Of a DNA stretch of 64,000 bases, positions 52,131 through 64,000 are shown piece after piece. Each line of letters begins with the position of its first letter. Within the stretch, counting starts at the first letter, position 1. The stretch is from NCBI GenBank assembly GCA_024220505.1, contig JAKZZE010000025.1, forward strand, positions 186,001 to 250,000, given 5' to 3'. Made by a program: the position numbers and the translations under genes. The notes under the pieces are model-generated. The model saw only the letters and a list, made by a program, of their open reading frames with translations, was not told the DNA's origin and did not search any database. The stretch comes from Rhizopus arrhizus. Lineage: Eukaryota > Mucoromycota > Mucoromycetes > Mucorales > Rhizopodaceae.

Positions 52131-52782
52131 ATAAGGATATGTAAAGTATTTCATGTTTTTATATCATGTTTTTCATCTTCTTTAGTTCTTGTAGCCCACC
52201 AACCATCTTCTTTCTGTTTATGGAATTCGATAAACTATGTATCTTTTCTGAATTTTTAATAAAATATGATTGATATTTATAAATCGTACGTACCCTTATA
52301 TTTTGCTGTATGGTTAATATATCAATATCAGCTACATTTTGTGCAAGTTGAGATGATGGACAAAGATGTATGAATCTTCACTCATAGATCTGACTCTGAG
52401 ACCAGTGTTTATGACATTTTGTAAATTCATTTTGATTTGTCTTTTTTTTTTTATGAACAATCTTTACTGTAGCAGAATGAAGAAAATGTCAAAACAAAAG
52501 CCTATCATCAAAATGATTTCCAGAATAACCTATCGTTTTCCCTCTATAAAGAAACAAAAAAGAAATGAAAATACAATACAAGGAATCATTGAACATGATT
52601 CGATTTCTTTTTATAATTCATATGGCTCAACAAAGAAAGCAGATTCGAATTGCATGCAATAATAGAGGGAAAAAAATTGTGTTTTGTATTTTATTAATAT
52701 TCTCTCTTGACGACATATTAGGTCTATCAACAAGGATAAGGAAAAAAGCCTGGTTTTTGTAAATCATAGGAAGATCACTATC

Positions 52783-52959
52783 TTAAGAAATAGGAATAAC
52801 ACCACCACCCAAAAGACCACCACCCGAACGAGCACCACCACCAAAGAGAGTACCGACAGGAGGTAACTGTCTTTTTTCTAAAGTAGCAGGACCAAGAGGA
52901 AGTGAAGAGACAAGCAAAAAGGCAGATAATAAACCAAAGGAGACAAGAACTGAGCGCAT
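52783..52959 (-). CDS. Small secreted peptide precursor, family copy D (shortest)
   Basis: 58 residues from the shared ATG; an in-frame upstream extension to 53004 is unlikely given the other copies. Signal peptide MRSVLVSFGLLSAFLLVSSL, then LGPATLEKRQLPPVG with Lys-Arg and an N-terminal Gln. The predicted mature peptide is only about 27 residues, Gly-rich (LFGGGARSGGGLLGGGVIPI). There are no cysteines. The common TATA element lies 68 bp upstream. It is the most compact form of the family and could be the simplest to test for secretion. Confidence 0.65.
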   Translation of the reverse strand: MRSVLVSFGLLSAFLLVSSLPLGPATLEKRQLPPVGTLFGGGARSGGGLLGGGVIPIS

Positions 52960-53026
52960 TTTTATATATAGAATATACGAGTTTGTTATAGCGAGATTAT
53001 TCAAGAAAAAAGAAAAAGAGAAGGCT

Positions 53027-53040
53027 CCTTTTATATGTGC
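53027..53040 (-). promoter_or_regulatory. TATA-like element of peptide gene copy D
   Basis: Minus strand reads GCACATATAAAAGG, 68 bp before the ATG. Confidence 0.65.
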
Positions 53041-53820
53041 TGATGTAAGGATTCAGAGCAGATTGCTGTTTTTCACTGCAATCTATAAAGTCATCACTCA
53101 TGATTGGAGGCTCTTTTGTTTTTGTAATCACGATGGTAAATTAAAAATGCGCATTATTAAAAGAAATCTGTACTAAAAGAAGGTACATTAGGCTTGTCTA
53201 AATTTCAGAAATTGACGTATTCAAACAAGAGCCATTCAAAGTGATAGATTAAGCTTATCTTTCTTTTATGATGATTATGTACCATAAATGAATGGAAAGT
53301 ATTATTTGGAGATAAACACTATCCATTGTATGTGACTTTTAAAGTGTACATATTTGTATAGATAGAGCATCATTAAACCAAAAGAAAAGCAGCCTTTACC
53401 TTATTGTTGCTACTAAGCCACTCTGCTACATGCATCATAAAGGATGTGTACTGGCATGGACAGATAATTTGGTATCCAAAACATGAATCTCACTAGCTTG
53501 ATAAGCCCTAATTGTAAGAGTGCATTCTATCACTTGTAATTACAGATTAGAGACTGATTTGATTCCCTATTATCCATCTACTGATACACTCAGATATAGC
53601 CTTCAAAGCAAGCCTCTTTACAAATTAAATCCTTTCTAATCCATGACTAAGTAAACCTGTCTTTTCTTATTTTGAATGATTGGATAACATTTGTATTTAT
53701 TCTAAAAGGAATAAACAGAGAGGTCTAACACATTCTACAACTTTTTCTATTACAAGACATTACAGCATTATATGCTCTTTTTTATTTATCTGTTTATTGT
53801 TGATCACTCTGCACGTAGAA

Positions 53821-53901
53821 ATGTCTATATCCAATATTGAATATATTGAAATTGAAGAGATAGATAATGAAGCAAGAGTTGTGCTGCTCTTTCCTCTCTA
53901 G
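53821..53901 (+). pseudogene. Short acidic ORF of the cassette, copy D (truncated)
   Basis: 26 codons starting MSISNIEYIEIEEIDNEAR, then an unrelated end and a stop caused by a change after EAR. Aligns with copies A-C; 862 bp from the divergent peptide gene start. Confidence 0.4.
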
Positions 53902-54773
53902 TTCATATTCTGGTTATTTGAAAGGATTTGAATTGACTGGACTTGAGACGAAGACTGTGATTCATCGTGTCAAGCTTAGATTTGTCAAAGCTTCATTTGA
54001 AGTCTGATATGCCTCATTTGTTCTCGCATGCATATATCTTTTCTAAAATATAGATGTGGATATATGCAAACATGAATATTGACACAAACAGAAAATCCTT
54101 GCTGGCTCTTTATTTATATGATGACTATAGTGTATAATGGGCAAAAAAGAAATGCAATGCAGGATTAACTACTAGGAAGAAACTCAGCATCTGTTCTCAA
54201 GATTAAATATTTTTCTCTTCAGTGACATTAAATTCTTTTTACGTTCTCATGTAGATTTCTGACTTTAAAAACTCTTTCTGACAATACACTATTCACGAGG
54301 AAGAGATGTCAATAAGGGGGACACATCATTCATTATAAACCCTCCAATAGCACTCTTTTTTCCTAGTGCCTGCTTGTCGTTGATGGCTATGTTTGCCATA
54401 TTGCAAAAGAAATATGTTTAGGTGCAATTGACTAATTGTAGTTGCTGGAGGGAGGAAATACAGTCAGTTTTTCTTTCAAACTCTAACAAGTAAATACTTG
54501 TGAGCGAAAATGTAATATTTAAGCATCCCTAGTTTTACTATACCATTCGTCACTCTTTAACATGATGATATACATGATCGCTCATGACAATAGGTGTTAG
54601 TTCATAAACTTTAGGTAGACTGATATAATTTATGAAAGAAATAATTCTCCTGCTTCTTTTTTATTTATTTATTTAAGAAGTGAATAAACATGGTCAGTTT
54701 ACACATTCATAAAAACCCACAATCTGTCATATAATAAGACACTACTATCATAACCAAACTCCTTTGTTATTAT

Positions 54774-55097
54774 TTACTTTCTATTTCCACCTCTTGTAAT
54801 GTCATGATATACTTTCCGCTTGTCATTTTTTCCAGCATGATTGTTCGAGCTCTCCATTTGATAAGCATGATCTGATTCATCTGTGATAAATAAATCAAAC
54901 TCTTCTAATCGAACACCAGTTTCTATAGTGATGGATTTGAATCCAGTGGAAAAGAGCCATCCATACCATGTTGATTACCACTGTTATAATTACTATCAAT
55001 TTCATTAGGTCTCTGTTTCTCTAAATTTCTATAGTTGATATATTGATTGACACCATGGTCCAAAGAATTGCTAAACATGACATGCTGTTTACAGTTA
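54774..55097 (-). pseudogene. Unidentified coding fragment with one frameshift
   Basis: The minus strand reads NSLDHGVNQYINYRNLEKQR and DSNYNSGNQHGMDG, then after a one-base shift FKSITIETGVRLEEFDLFIT and KNDKRKVYHDITRGGNRK before a stop. About 105 codons of protein-like composition, asymmetric to the other frames. I do not recognise the family. Confidence 0.35.
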
Positions 55098-55331
55098 TAT
55101 TGCTTCTCTTACCAGTTCGAGGCTTTTATTTTTAATGTACAGTGTATTAAACACCTGTTTTAATGCTTTCACTAAGCATGGTTTTCCTATCACTGTTATT
55201 GATACACTTGATAGAATAGCCTAATCTATAAATCATATTATAGCCTCAACCATTATGTATAATACAATATTAAAAACGTATCACTTTTCTCAACATTTAT
55301 TCACCAAGGCGTATCAAATCAATAGACAGAA

Positions 55332-55760
55332 AGGCACATTTGGATTGGGTACTTGCTCATAGGTACTGGATTAGTATCAGTTTGAGAAAGGCAATCTACT
55401 CTGACGAGTAGAAAATCAACGCTTGGGACTTTGATCAAATTCGATTAGAGTCTGCTTAGAAGCCCATTATAGCCTCATCATGTGATTTCAACTGTAAAGT
55501 ACAACGATGAAAAGGTTATGGTATAGGTTTGTATGACTTCAGATGAGTATGTCTTTGAAATATAGGAAAACAGAATAACTGTGCCAGATCAATTCATATT
55601 CTAATAACAAGATTTAATACTCGTAGTCATTCACAAATGGGAGATGATTATTTCACTTTTCAGCACGGTAATGACCCTAAGCATACTATCAAAGTAACAA
55701 TAGTCCATCATAAATAGAGAAACAAATCATCCAATATTTCTTTGGTCTAGTTGAGTGTTT
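55332..55760 (+). pseudogene. Tc1/mariner transposase relic
   Basis: The frame reads AHLDWVLAHRYWISISLRKA, then IYSDE (first catalytic Asp, followed by a stop), KINAWDFDQIRLES, then shifts, HHVISTVKYNDEKVMV, DQFIF, and FQHGNDPKHTIKV, the NDPKHT block of Tc1 elements (the preceding Asp is Gly here). Many stops. Neither end was identified. Confidence 0.75.
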
Positions 55761-55770
55761 GATATAAACA

Positions 55771-56444
55771 CAGTCGAGTAAATGTAGAGACATTTGTACT
55801 TGAAATGATCACTTTATGAACAAAGGATAAAGGTTGATCATGATTTATGAAAAGAGATTCAAGACTAAGCAGGAAACAGCTGATAGGAAAGTCTGTTATT
55901 AATATGTTGATAGTATGTCAACTAGACTTCAAGTTGTAATGAAAGCTAAGGATGAAAATACTAGAGAGCATTCATTTTTTATATAGCTGAGACTATTTCA
56001 GTCATGGGCTTTAGAGTCCTTTGTTACGAAAAAGTTGGTGTGATAAAGAACAGATATTCAAAGATAGTTTCTTCTTTTAACAAAGGTCATAAAATTGCAT
56101 AAGCTCTAACTGTTGTGTGTACAATTAGATTTCCGAACAAGCTATCCGCTCATAAACCGCACTCTTGTCAATCAGTGACGTCTTGTTTATCCAATTGGCC
56201 TACAGTCTATATAATTTTACTTGATCACTTGCACTCTAGTCAAGGTTCGCCTTCAGTACCACTTCATCCTTGATTTTAAGAGGATTTTCAGCCCTCCTTT
56301 TCCTTTCTTGTTCGAATCCGGACAAAAGGAGACAAAAAAGATATCACGTGTCTAGTGTTGTCTATAAACAAACGTAATATGAGTGTCAAAATAAGAGACT
56401 TGGCTTTTTTTATAATTTTTTTTTTTTTGTAAATCTTTTTTTAA
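55771..56444. other. Intergenic region
   Basis: No coding trace after the Tc1 relic. The last 50 bases before 56445 are T-rich, consistent with the promoter/leader of the next gene. Confidence 0.5.
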
Positions 56445-57849
56445 ATGAGTCATCGTATTGAAGAAAGTGATGCAAGTGAAGTTGATTTAGACTTGGCTAA
56501 TCATCAAGAAGAAGAGGAAGAAGAAAATTGGCAAGATGCAGAATCAGAACAACACAGTGAAAAAAAGGAAGAAAAGAAATTTACGATTGATGAAGAAAAC
56601 CTTCGAAAGAAGATTAAAGCCATTCAACAAGATTCCAAGTTGAGTCCACAAGAGAAAGCAAAAAAGATTCAAGTAAGGGATTAGGTAATATGCGTGTAAG
56701 TGTAAGAGATACTTATTCTGTAGCTCTTGATGTCTCACGGCATCAGTCATGCTTCAAGTAGTCAAGACAACTCAAAAGAGGACGGTTACAGTAAAAGTTA
56801 TAATGTAAATGAAGAGTACGAGAGAGAGAAAAATAGCGGGATTAATAACCCATTTACAGAAAGAGAATGTATTAGGCTGTAAACATTATCAGAGAAACTG
56901 TAAACTTGAAGCGAATTGTTGTGGTAAACTGGTTTCTTGTCGCTTTTGTCATGATGATGTCGAAGATCATGCTATTGTGAGGTAATGAGGGGATGATTGG
57001 GAGTGAGATGATGCTGATGGACAGGATAGGCAAGATACAAAGAATATGCTTTGTATGATTTGTTTAAAACTTCAACCTGCAGGACAATATTGTGAATATT
57101 GTAATGAACAGATGGCATGTTATTATTGTGACAAATGTAAACTGTGGGATAATGATTCAAACAAATCAATCTATCATTGTGACGAATGTGGTATTTGTAG
57201 ACAAGGAAAAGGATTAGGAGAAGATTTCTTTCACTGTAAAAAGTGTAATATATGCATGTCAATATCAATGAAGCAACATAAATGCATAGAAAGGAATTTA
57301 GAATGTGATTGTCCTATTTGTGGTGAATATCTATTTACGAGTACATCCACAGTGATCTTTATGGTAAAATGATATCCAATAAGATGAAGATATTGATTTA
57401 AATATTAGCCTTGTGGACATTGTATACATAAGCATTGTTATGCAGATTATATTCAGACATCTTATCAATGCCCTACTTGTTTAAAATCATTAAGAGACAT
57501 GTCTGGTTATTTTGATAGGTTAGACAAAGAATTAGAACGACAACCGATGCCACCTGAATATGAAAAGTTTATTTCACACATATTCTGCAATGACTGTGAA
57601 AAGAGAACGAGAGCAAAATATCACTTTTTTTATCACAAGTGTGGTTCATGTGGTAGTTTTAATACGACTGTACTAAAGACAGAAAACACTGAAGAAAAGA
57701 GTACACAACCCATCTTACCACAAATATCATCCAATGAAGCATTTGGATTAGATGGCATGATGAATCAATCCACTAGTAGTCACTATGATAGAAATTCAAT
57801 GCCAGGACCAAGTTCATCAGGAACAGATCCTGATTTAAATGAAGGCTAA
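56445..57849 (+). CDS. CHY-CTCHY-RING ubiquitin ligase (Pirh2/RCHY1 type)
   Basis: Exons 56445..56672, 56724..56804, 56860..56981, 57030..57363 and 57409..57849 give 401 residues. An acidic Glu-rich N-terminus (about 1-100) is followed by the CHY zinc finger (GCKHYQRNCKLEANCCGK, CRFCHDD), then the CTCHY segment (MICLKLQPAGQYC, CYYCDKCKLWDND, YHCDECGICRQGKG, HCKKCNICMS), a RING-H2 domain (CDCPICGEYLF, CGHCIHKHCY, YQCPTC), and a C-terminal zinc ribbon (CNDCEKRTRAKYHFFYHKCG). This is the complete Pirh2 order. Such proteins ubiquitinate substrates in nucleus and cytosol. Intron removal between TCCAA and GCAAG restores VRQDTKNMLCM. The C-terminal 60 residues are Ser/Pro-rich and variable. Confidence 0.93.
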
Positions 57850-58231
57850 ATAAACATCATCTCTGTTTTATTCAGAAAGCAGGGGGGAGGGGGGGGGGAG
57901 GAAGAAATAAATTCTGTAATGTTTGTAACACACCTCAATTTACATTGTCATGAACAATAGTTTCAGGTATGAGCTCTAAAAGAGTTTAGAGCGGATGTCC
58001 TTGAAATGTAGGATGAGTCAAAAGACCACGTTTTGATGACTTTTAATATTCACCTCATTCTCTCTCTATCCCTCTCTCTCTCTTTCTCTCTCTTTTTAAT
58101 GTTGATTTTTATTAAATTTTTATTTTTTTTTTCTGCAGAAAAAAAAAAATAAAAAAAAAGGCAGAAAAAAATAAACATCGTTTTTTTCTCTTCTTTTTCT
58201 CTCTTTTTTTTTTTTTCTTTTTACTTGTATC
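57850..58231. other. Intergenic region with homopolymer and CT-rich tracts
   Basis: G-run near 57882-57899, CT-rich tract 58058-58097 and long A/T runs before the next start codon. No gene. Confidence 0.6.
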
Positions 58232-59479
58232 ATGCACATTCCATCAGGTTGTTCAAAAATAGAAAACTCAATAATCATTGATAAAATTAAAGGCTTAATA
58301 TTTGGTAAAGAAATAATAATAAAAAAAATAAAAAAAAAATGAAAATAAAAATTTTTTTTTATGTAAACTTTATATTAGGCGCTATATTAGGAGATAGCAT
58401 TGGTATAGCAACAGAAGGATTAACAAAGGATGAAATAAAAAAATATATGGAAAAGGACCAATAAAGTTTGGTATGGATGAAGATGGTATACCTTTCATAA
58501 GAGATGACTATCGATCTCATTTTGACGAAAAGTAAGTCTTGAAAAAAAGAGTATCCATGGAAATATTAATAGAAACAATAGTGACTTTGGTCAAGATTCA
58601 GAACAAATATTACTTGTTGTTCAATCCATTTTAGAAAACAATGGTTATTTTCATCAAAAAGATTTAAAAAACAGATTAAGCAAACAAGTAAATCATAACA
58701 TCTCGCCTCATTCTTTACTCATCCTCCTCCCCTCTCCTCAGAACAACCCACCTTCTCCAGCCCTTATTCGAGCACCACTGTTGGGAGCAGTCAAATTCTG
58801 GGATGGCACGAGTGTCATTGAAAACTCGATTCACAGCTGTCAACTGACACGTTCCGACCCACGCTGTATGATATCCTGTCTGGTGGTCTCTATCCTCGTT
58901 GCTAGGTAACGACTTAAAGCGTGTATGCAAACAAACAGTCACACTTTTCATAGACTCTTGAGAGGACAAGAGACCGAGATCAAGGCACAGCCATCCTCGA
59001 TACCCACCCCACTACACTCACCACTCTTGACCGATTATTTTATAGACAGCCTCACGACCGACCAAGCCCTCCAGATTCTCGTCCAGGACGTGATCGAGAC
59101 CAACAAACACATCTTTCAGAGTTCCTTTCTGGATCCTGCCCTGACCGATCCAAGTCAAATCTATCATCAATTGATCTCTTTTTCTGAACCCAATTCGATT
59201 GCCAGCCTTCAACTCGACAAATCCACCAATGTCCTTCACACCCTCGCCGCCGCTCTTTATTCCTTCACACGATCCATTCCACCTCAGAGTGAAAGAGACT
59301 ATTTCAAAAAGATCATGATGGACGTCATCATGCAAGGTGGTAGAGCAGCTGGGACGACAACAGGTGCCATCTTGGGTGCCAGATTAGGCTATGGCCATCT
59401 GCCGACGGAGTGGGTCGTGGGCATGAAACGTTGGGAATGGTTGGAGGATAAGATTGATGAGTTTTGTGCCTTGTTTTAA
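58232..59479 (+). CDS. ADP-ribosylglycohydrolase family protein, divergent, with an apparent frameshift
   Basis: Inferred exons 58232..58304, 58379..58531, 58582..58687, 58742..58905 and 58954..59479. The family start IKGLIFGAILGDSIGIATEG is clear, and the end fits too (TTGAILGARLGYGHLPTEW). The coding total is one base off a multiple of three. The shift falls in the A-run at 58434-58440: before it the frame is KDEIK, after it GKGPIKFGMDEDGIPFIRDD. This could be a true mutation or a sequencing error in the run. Family enzymes bind two Mg ions through DDT-like and GGDADTN motifs. Here the first is GQDSEQ, and the second is GGRAAGTT, so the metal-binding Asp residues are largely gone. It is thus probably not an active hydrolase. 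It converges on VPS13, 126 bp between stops. Confidence 0.72.
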
Positions 59480-59605
59480 TAAACACACCTTTGGCACGTG
59501 TATTCCAAACATGCCACGTGTCAGGGCGGTCTGAGCGTTTTTTTGCGGGGTTTTGAACATTGTGTAGAAAAGAATGGGGTTGAAAAAAGTTTATTAAAGA
59601 AATCA

Positions 59606-62600
59606 TTATTCTGTAGGACGACGTGTCAAATTATATTTGCGAACGGCACTTTCAATCTTTTTAAAGAATTCTTCACGACTTGCCTTGTCAGAGATGATCA
59701 AAAACCGTTCAGGACTTGACTGACGAAGGTAGATGATGATCCCTGTCGGTTCACGTTTGAATGTCTGAATCTCAGAGAATGGTTCCTGCCATTCGACGGC
59801 CAGACGCCTGGTGCGAATGAGCATCACCCGATGATTGGTCAGCATAGCGACCCGTTCATCATTCTGGACGTGACAGTGCGAAAGATAGATGTCTTGCATG
59901 TATTTTCCATGATCCACGTCCTTTAACCAGTGCTGTCCGATGGCCTCTCGTAACGAATAGGGCTTGAGGATCCCATCCGGTCCGATATAACGAGGATAAC
60001 GACTGCGTTCGATCATGTTTGTGTCTGTAGGTGTCGCTGTATTTCGAATGCCTTCAGAGATATTGCTCGTGAAATCAAACACGCCTACCACCGGCTTGGT
60101 CACCACACCTACAAAGCCCTTGCCGACTCCTCGAATGAATCCACCCACGCCTTCTCTCGAAGCCCCTTCGACAGGTCGTGCCTTTTGAAAATAATCAGAT
60201 GTCAATCGCGATCACTTTCAGTTGACTTACCACAAGACCAGAAACGCCACTGGCAATACTGTTGGCAAATGACGTGGCCCCTTGAGCGACGCCCACCAAG
60301 GCATGCTTCGGTCGATTCCGTGACATGTTCATCCTTCGACGATCCTGATATTCTCTATCCATCGTGGCCGCACTCAGTCCTTTACCGATACTTCCTGTGA
60401 ATTTCGAGAAACTATCCGACACACCAAACACACTCTTTCGAATGAATCCACTGAATCCCTAAACAATAAAGTCAATCAGTGTTCCCTCAATCCATTTTTT
60501 TTCTTCCTTACTTTAGCAATACCATAGCCTAGATCTTGTGGTCTGTCACTCATGATCAATCCTTGCCATGGTTCATAAAATAACTCGGCTACACCTGAAC
60601 TCAAGTTGTTAAAGAGCCCGACCGGATTACCCAAGAAATCGGCTGATCCGAGCACACGATGGAATTGATAGATAAACTGATCACTGTAGTGAATCGAGAT
60701 CTTGCTGACCAAATCGGGTGCACTGGCCATCATGTTTTCGATCGCCAGCGCATTGAATTTCAGTGAGGCATTGTTGATATTACCGATCGTCATCGTGAGT
60801 GCATTGACCAGGTAGCCAACAGCAGAAGAAGCAAGGAGGCTGTTGGCATCGTTCTCTTGATAGACACGCAAGAAGGACATGTTGAACTGAATTGGTTGAA
60901 TACTGAACACTTCAAAATAAACCTGAGCAATGTCCTGATGAGTTTCCACATCAGGAATGTCAGTCGAGTAGGCCCAAACGTCCATCAGGCTCGTATCCGA
61001 CGGGTGCTGCTGTCGATCGACATGAGCAAAATCAAGGATGGCATACACCAGTGTCTCATCCAGTTCGACACTCATCTCTTGTAGCAGGATCGAAAAGTAT
61101 TTGAAATACATCACACCGTGCGAGGTATCCTTGACCCTGTCCAAGGCGAGCTGAACGGTAGGAAGGATCTTGTCGTTGTTGCTCCTTCGACGGTCCCCGT
61201 TGTTGGTCGAGTTGGTAGGGTAGAGCAAGATGGGAAAGACAGAGCCGTAGATTTGGTTGTCGATCTGAACCCAATCAATGCTCCAGCGGAGGGAGTGATA
61301 CAGGGCGGAATCGGTCAGTTTGAGATCGATCCCCTTAAAGGTCACATAGACCAATTCCTGAAGACCTCGGTCGATCAAGGAAATACCGAGTTCTTTGAGC
61401 TTGATCTGAAAGACCGCGTTCACCGAGAGGTCGACATCGGCCACCTCGAATCCTTCACGGGCCGCGCTGTCGATGGACGACATCGAGCTCACACGCGACA
61501 AGGGCTGATTCACCGGCTTGAACTGACTCTCGCTTTGTCTGTAAGGCGTGAGTTCCAGCAGACGGCAGGCGCCTTGGATCTTGACATCGATTGACGTGAT
61601 CGCCGGGGCTCCACTGCGACTGGCGTGACGGAAGGGAGGGAGGGTACCGATCTCTTGAAGATGAATGCTTCTTTCGCGACCATTGATGGACAAGATGATC
61701 TTTTTGTCTTTATAAGCAGGCAAGTCCCATGAATAAGGCACTGATTGATGGGCAGGTAATCGGTAGCGCCTGATGCGAGGATTGCGGACGGGCGCCGAAT
61801 CGTCTCGGAGAAGAACAGGGTCCTCTTGATAGAACAGCATGTCTTCATCTGTCTTGTTCACCAGTAGATAAGGCCAGTGGTCGTCTTGGGTCAGGACGAT
61901 AAAGATCGTGGCCTCCTGAAGCAAGATAGAGACCCGAATCAGCATGTCTGGATTACCATAATCATTGGAAAGTCTGAGATGTACATCGCCCATGTCTTGA
62001 ATATTGAACGGGGCTGACCAGGCATGACTAAAGCCTTCGAGCTTGATGCTCAGCTGCTTTTCGTTTTGGACGCGAATGTTATAGAGCGGAATGCGCTGTT
62101 TGGCTTCCAAAACATAATCCTCCTTGGTCTCTGGCACACGGTACCGGATGTTTTGATCCATCTGGTTACTGAGTACAAAACGAGGCGTGAGGGTAATGAG
62201 CTTGGTCAACTTGAACTGGCCTCCGCCCTCTTGAATATGGATACCGACATGTATCTCTTCTGAGCCATTGGGCAGCACCACATCATACACACTCCCGATG
62301 GCTTCAAAACTCAGTGGCCGACTCCAATCAGACGCGTCGATCTTGATCAACGTTCGATTGCGGTTGTCCATGGTCGGATAAGAGTACATGAACGGCTGTG
62401 GTTTGGGACCCGGTCGACAGGTGGCGACAGCATCCGTGCCTGACGTGAACGCATCAGACCACGTATTCTTCTTTTCTTTGAACCGGATTGGTAAACCTGT
62501 CTTGTTGATGATGATATAAGGACTAAACAGGCTGTATTTTTTAGCACCTCCCGAGCCAGGCACCTCGATCGTGTTGATTCGGATATGCAGTTTGTTCTGA

Positions 62601-64000
62601 TCAAGCTTGTTTACCAACTCAAAAGAACGATCCACGTCCAGATCGTCTGTTCGCTTGGTGCTGATGATCGCATAGTCACTCTTGTCATAGTCTGTATCAG
62701 GCATTTCGATCTGCATGAGCACCAGATGGCCATTCTCAATCACATGGATCGGCATCACACCTCCCTTGCGTAAATAAGAGCTGAACTCTTGGCCGGTCGT
62801 CTTGTCGACAATACGGAAATTGAAATCAAATGGCAGCAGGTTTTCAATCTCGATCGGCGCACTGAGTCGGATGGCCATCGCCGGATACTGACCAAAGAGG
62901 ATGCTCTTTCGGTTCAGACGGGCAGTCATCTGAAAGATGAAAGGTGGCATGGATCGATCGGCCGAGAGACAAGAGCAGGTCGAAGGTGGCTGGAGGACAC
63001 TGGCGAAATCCTTCCAGTGAAAGGTCCTTTGGGTCCAGTGATAGCCAAAGCCTTCATCCGGACGAAGGCGGAACCGATTTGCATAGGCTTGCTCGATCGG
63101 CAGCGCATAATCTTCACCAGGTGCAATCTTGACCACCGGTCGCTCTCCTTCCGAATCCAGCAGATCCACTGAGAGCAGCGTTCGGTTCTCGATGACCAGA
63201 GCCGATCGGATGGTCACAATCTTGACATTGTTCACCAACTTTACGTCAAACACGATATGGTGTTGAACGTTCTCCAGCCTAGGTTCCAGTGGATGCATAT
63301 GCTCGCCTTCGGTATCCAGCTGGACGTCCCGAAGACTCTTCCATTGGGCTCCATCGATCTGGACATTGATGTTATTACTCGTGACTTCTGTCATCTTTAG
63401 GAAATACGTTAGTCTCGTCTCATTTCTTTCTTTGTCTTACCTCACGACGCTTTCTCCAATCCTCAAACCACCAAGGCATATCTTGACCATTTTCCAATTC
63501 TTTCAACACGGGTTCTTCATTCGAATCCGTAGAGTTCCAAACTGTGATCCTGTAGCCAGTCCTATTCCGAAGCGCATAGGGAGCGATCGTACCTCTCTCA
63601 CCGCTGTAGATCACATCCCTTTGTTTATCGAGCAGCTTGATGGTGGATACTGCACTTTCCAAGAAAGTGTGAGTCACATTTAAGTTGAGAATATCATTTG
63701 ATATCAGTTTGACATGCGTTGTGTTATTGTCCGATGGATTTCTAGACAACTCCAGCTTGAAGCTCCAGGGTTCCAATAGAGGTTCCCAGTGAGAGTTTTT
63801 GATATTAAAATAATTGATGTAGGTCGACAGCTGGACAGAGGCAGCAAGCTAACAATAGCGTTAGTATTTCTCCTTGGACCCAAGAAAAAAACTCACGTTC
63901 TTTGACCAATTGGCTACTTCTAAATGAAACGGCTTGAGAGATGTGACCACCATGGGGGTTTCATGCAATTCTTCAATCAGGATCACTTGGGCTCCTTGAA
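59606..64000 (-). CDS. VPS13: VPS13 bridge-like lipid transfer protein, C-terminal part (5' end beyond window)
   Basis: Exons on the minus strand: >64000..63897, 63848..63441, 63394..60512, 60458..60231 and 60181..59606, all joined in phase 0, giving about 1,400 visible residues. VPS13 forms a long hydrophobic groove that moves phospholipids at membrane contact sites. The visible part holds the repeated VAB/SHR-BD modules (RSALVIENRTLLSVDLL, IEIENLLPFDFNFRIVDK, SPYIIINKTGLPIRFKEK, ITLTPRFVLSNQMDQNIRYR). The conserved C-terminal ATG2-like segment follows (FLGNPVGLFNNLSSGVAELF, SDRPQDLGYGIAKGFSGFIR, VFGVSDSFSKFTGSIGKG, GFVGVVTKPVVGVFDFTSNI). It ends in the PH-like domain with VAMLTNHRVMLIRTRR. 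GC content is higher than in the central window. Frames are intact. Confidence 0.97.

Larger units (their letters stand above)
52131..54190. repeat. Cassette copy D
   Basis: Shares the left flank with copy A and the peptide gene, promoter and acidic-ORF region with all copies; from about 53200 to 53470 it is nearly identical to copy C. Similarity stops near 54190, so the third coding trace of A-C is missing. There is no COQ5 fragment. Confidence 0.8.

Noticed and set aside
61118..61594. 158-codon plus-strand open frame
   Set aside because: Antisense shadow of VPS13, whose frame has clear family motifs over the same region.

Overview
The window looks like an AT-rich chromosome segment from an early-diverging fungus, most likely Mucoromycota (Mucorales-like). 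The protein-coding genes have many short introns of about 45-75 nt, with GTAAGT-type donors, CTAAT-like branch sites and TAG/CAG acceptors. Between them lie DIRS-like, LINE, IS630/Tc1 and TnpB/Fanzor-type relics. No rRNA, tRNA or CRISPR was recognised. Exon joins were worked out by hand from reading frame and splice signals; coding lengths sum to multiples of three except where stated.

Layout. 2-3048: 3' part of a PlsB-type glycerolipid acyltransferase. 3.7-6.5 kb: copy A of a dispersed cassette with a small secreted-peptide gene. 7524-9687: a transposon with matching inverted ends and flanking TA, carrying a broken Fanzor (eukaryotic TnpB) gene. 10-17.6 kb: thioredoxin-like gene, O-fucosyltransferase-like gene, a second TnpB-like relic, RBM39-type splicing factor, C2H2 protein. 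17.7-20.3 kb: LINE and IS630-like relics, then a small mitochondrial-type gene. 22.6-26.7 kb: cassette copy B, followed by DIRS-like gag relics. 29.6-38 kb: an intact gene with a possible PD-(D/E)XK core, a broken C2H2 plus PD-(D/E)XK relative lying between two inverted IS630-like tails, and an RT fragment. 39.3-43.5 kb: cassette copy C. 44-47.7 kb: LCB2 (serine palmitoyltransferase) and an SRPK kinase, tail to tail. 49.5 kb: a small membrane protein. 52.1-54.2 kb: cassette copy D. 56.4-64 kb: Pirh2-type CHY/RING ubiquitin ligase, a divergent ADP-ribosylglycohydrolase, and the C-terminal part of VPS13, running off the window.

The most unusual content is the four-copy cassette. Each copy has a minus-strand gene for a short secreted precursor: a near-invariant signal peptide, a Lys-Arg-Gln Kex2-type junction (lost in copy A), and a mature part that differs completely between copies and is Gly-rich in B-D. 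About 850-890 bp away, on the plus strand, is a second short conserved ORF (GYIEIEEID-like). Copies B and C are a recent segmental duplication that also carries a fragment of the ubiquinone methyltransferase gene COQ5. The housekeeping genes (lipid synthesis, lipid transfer, splicing, ubiquitin, sphingolipid) are independent single genes rather than a cluster. The central region between them is repeat-rich.
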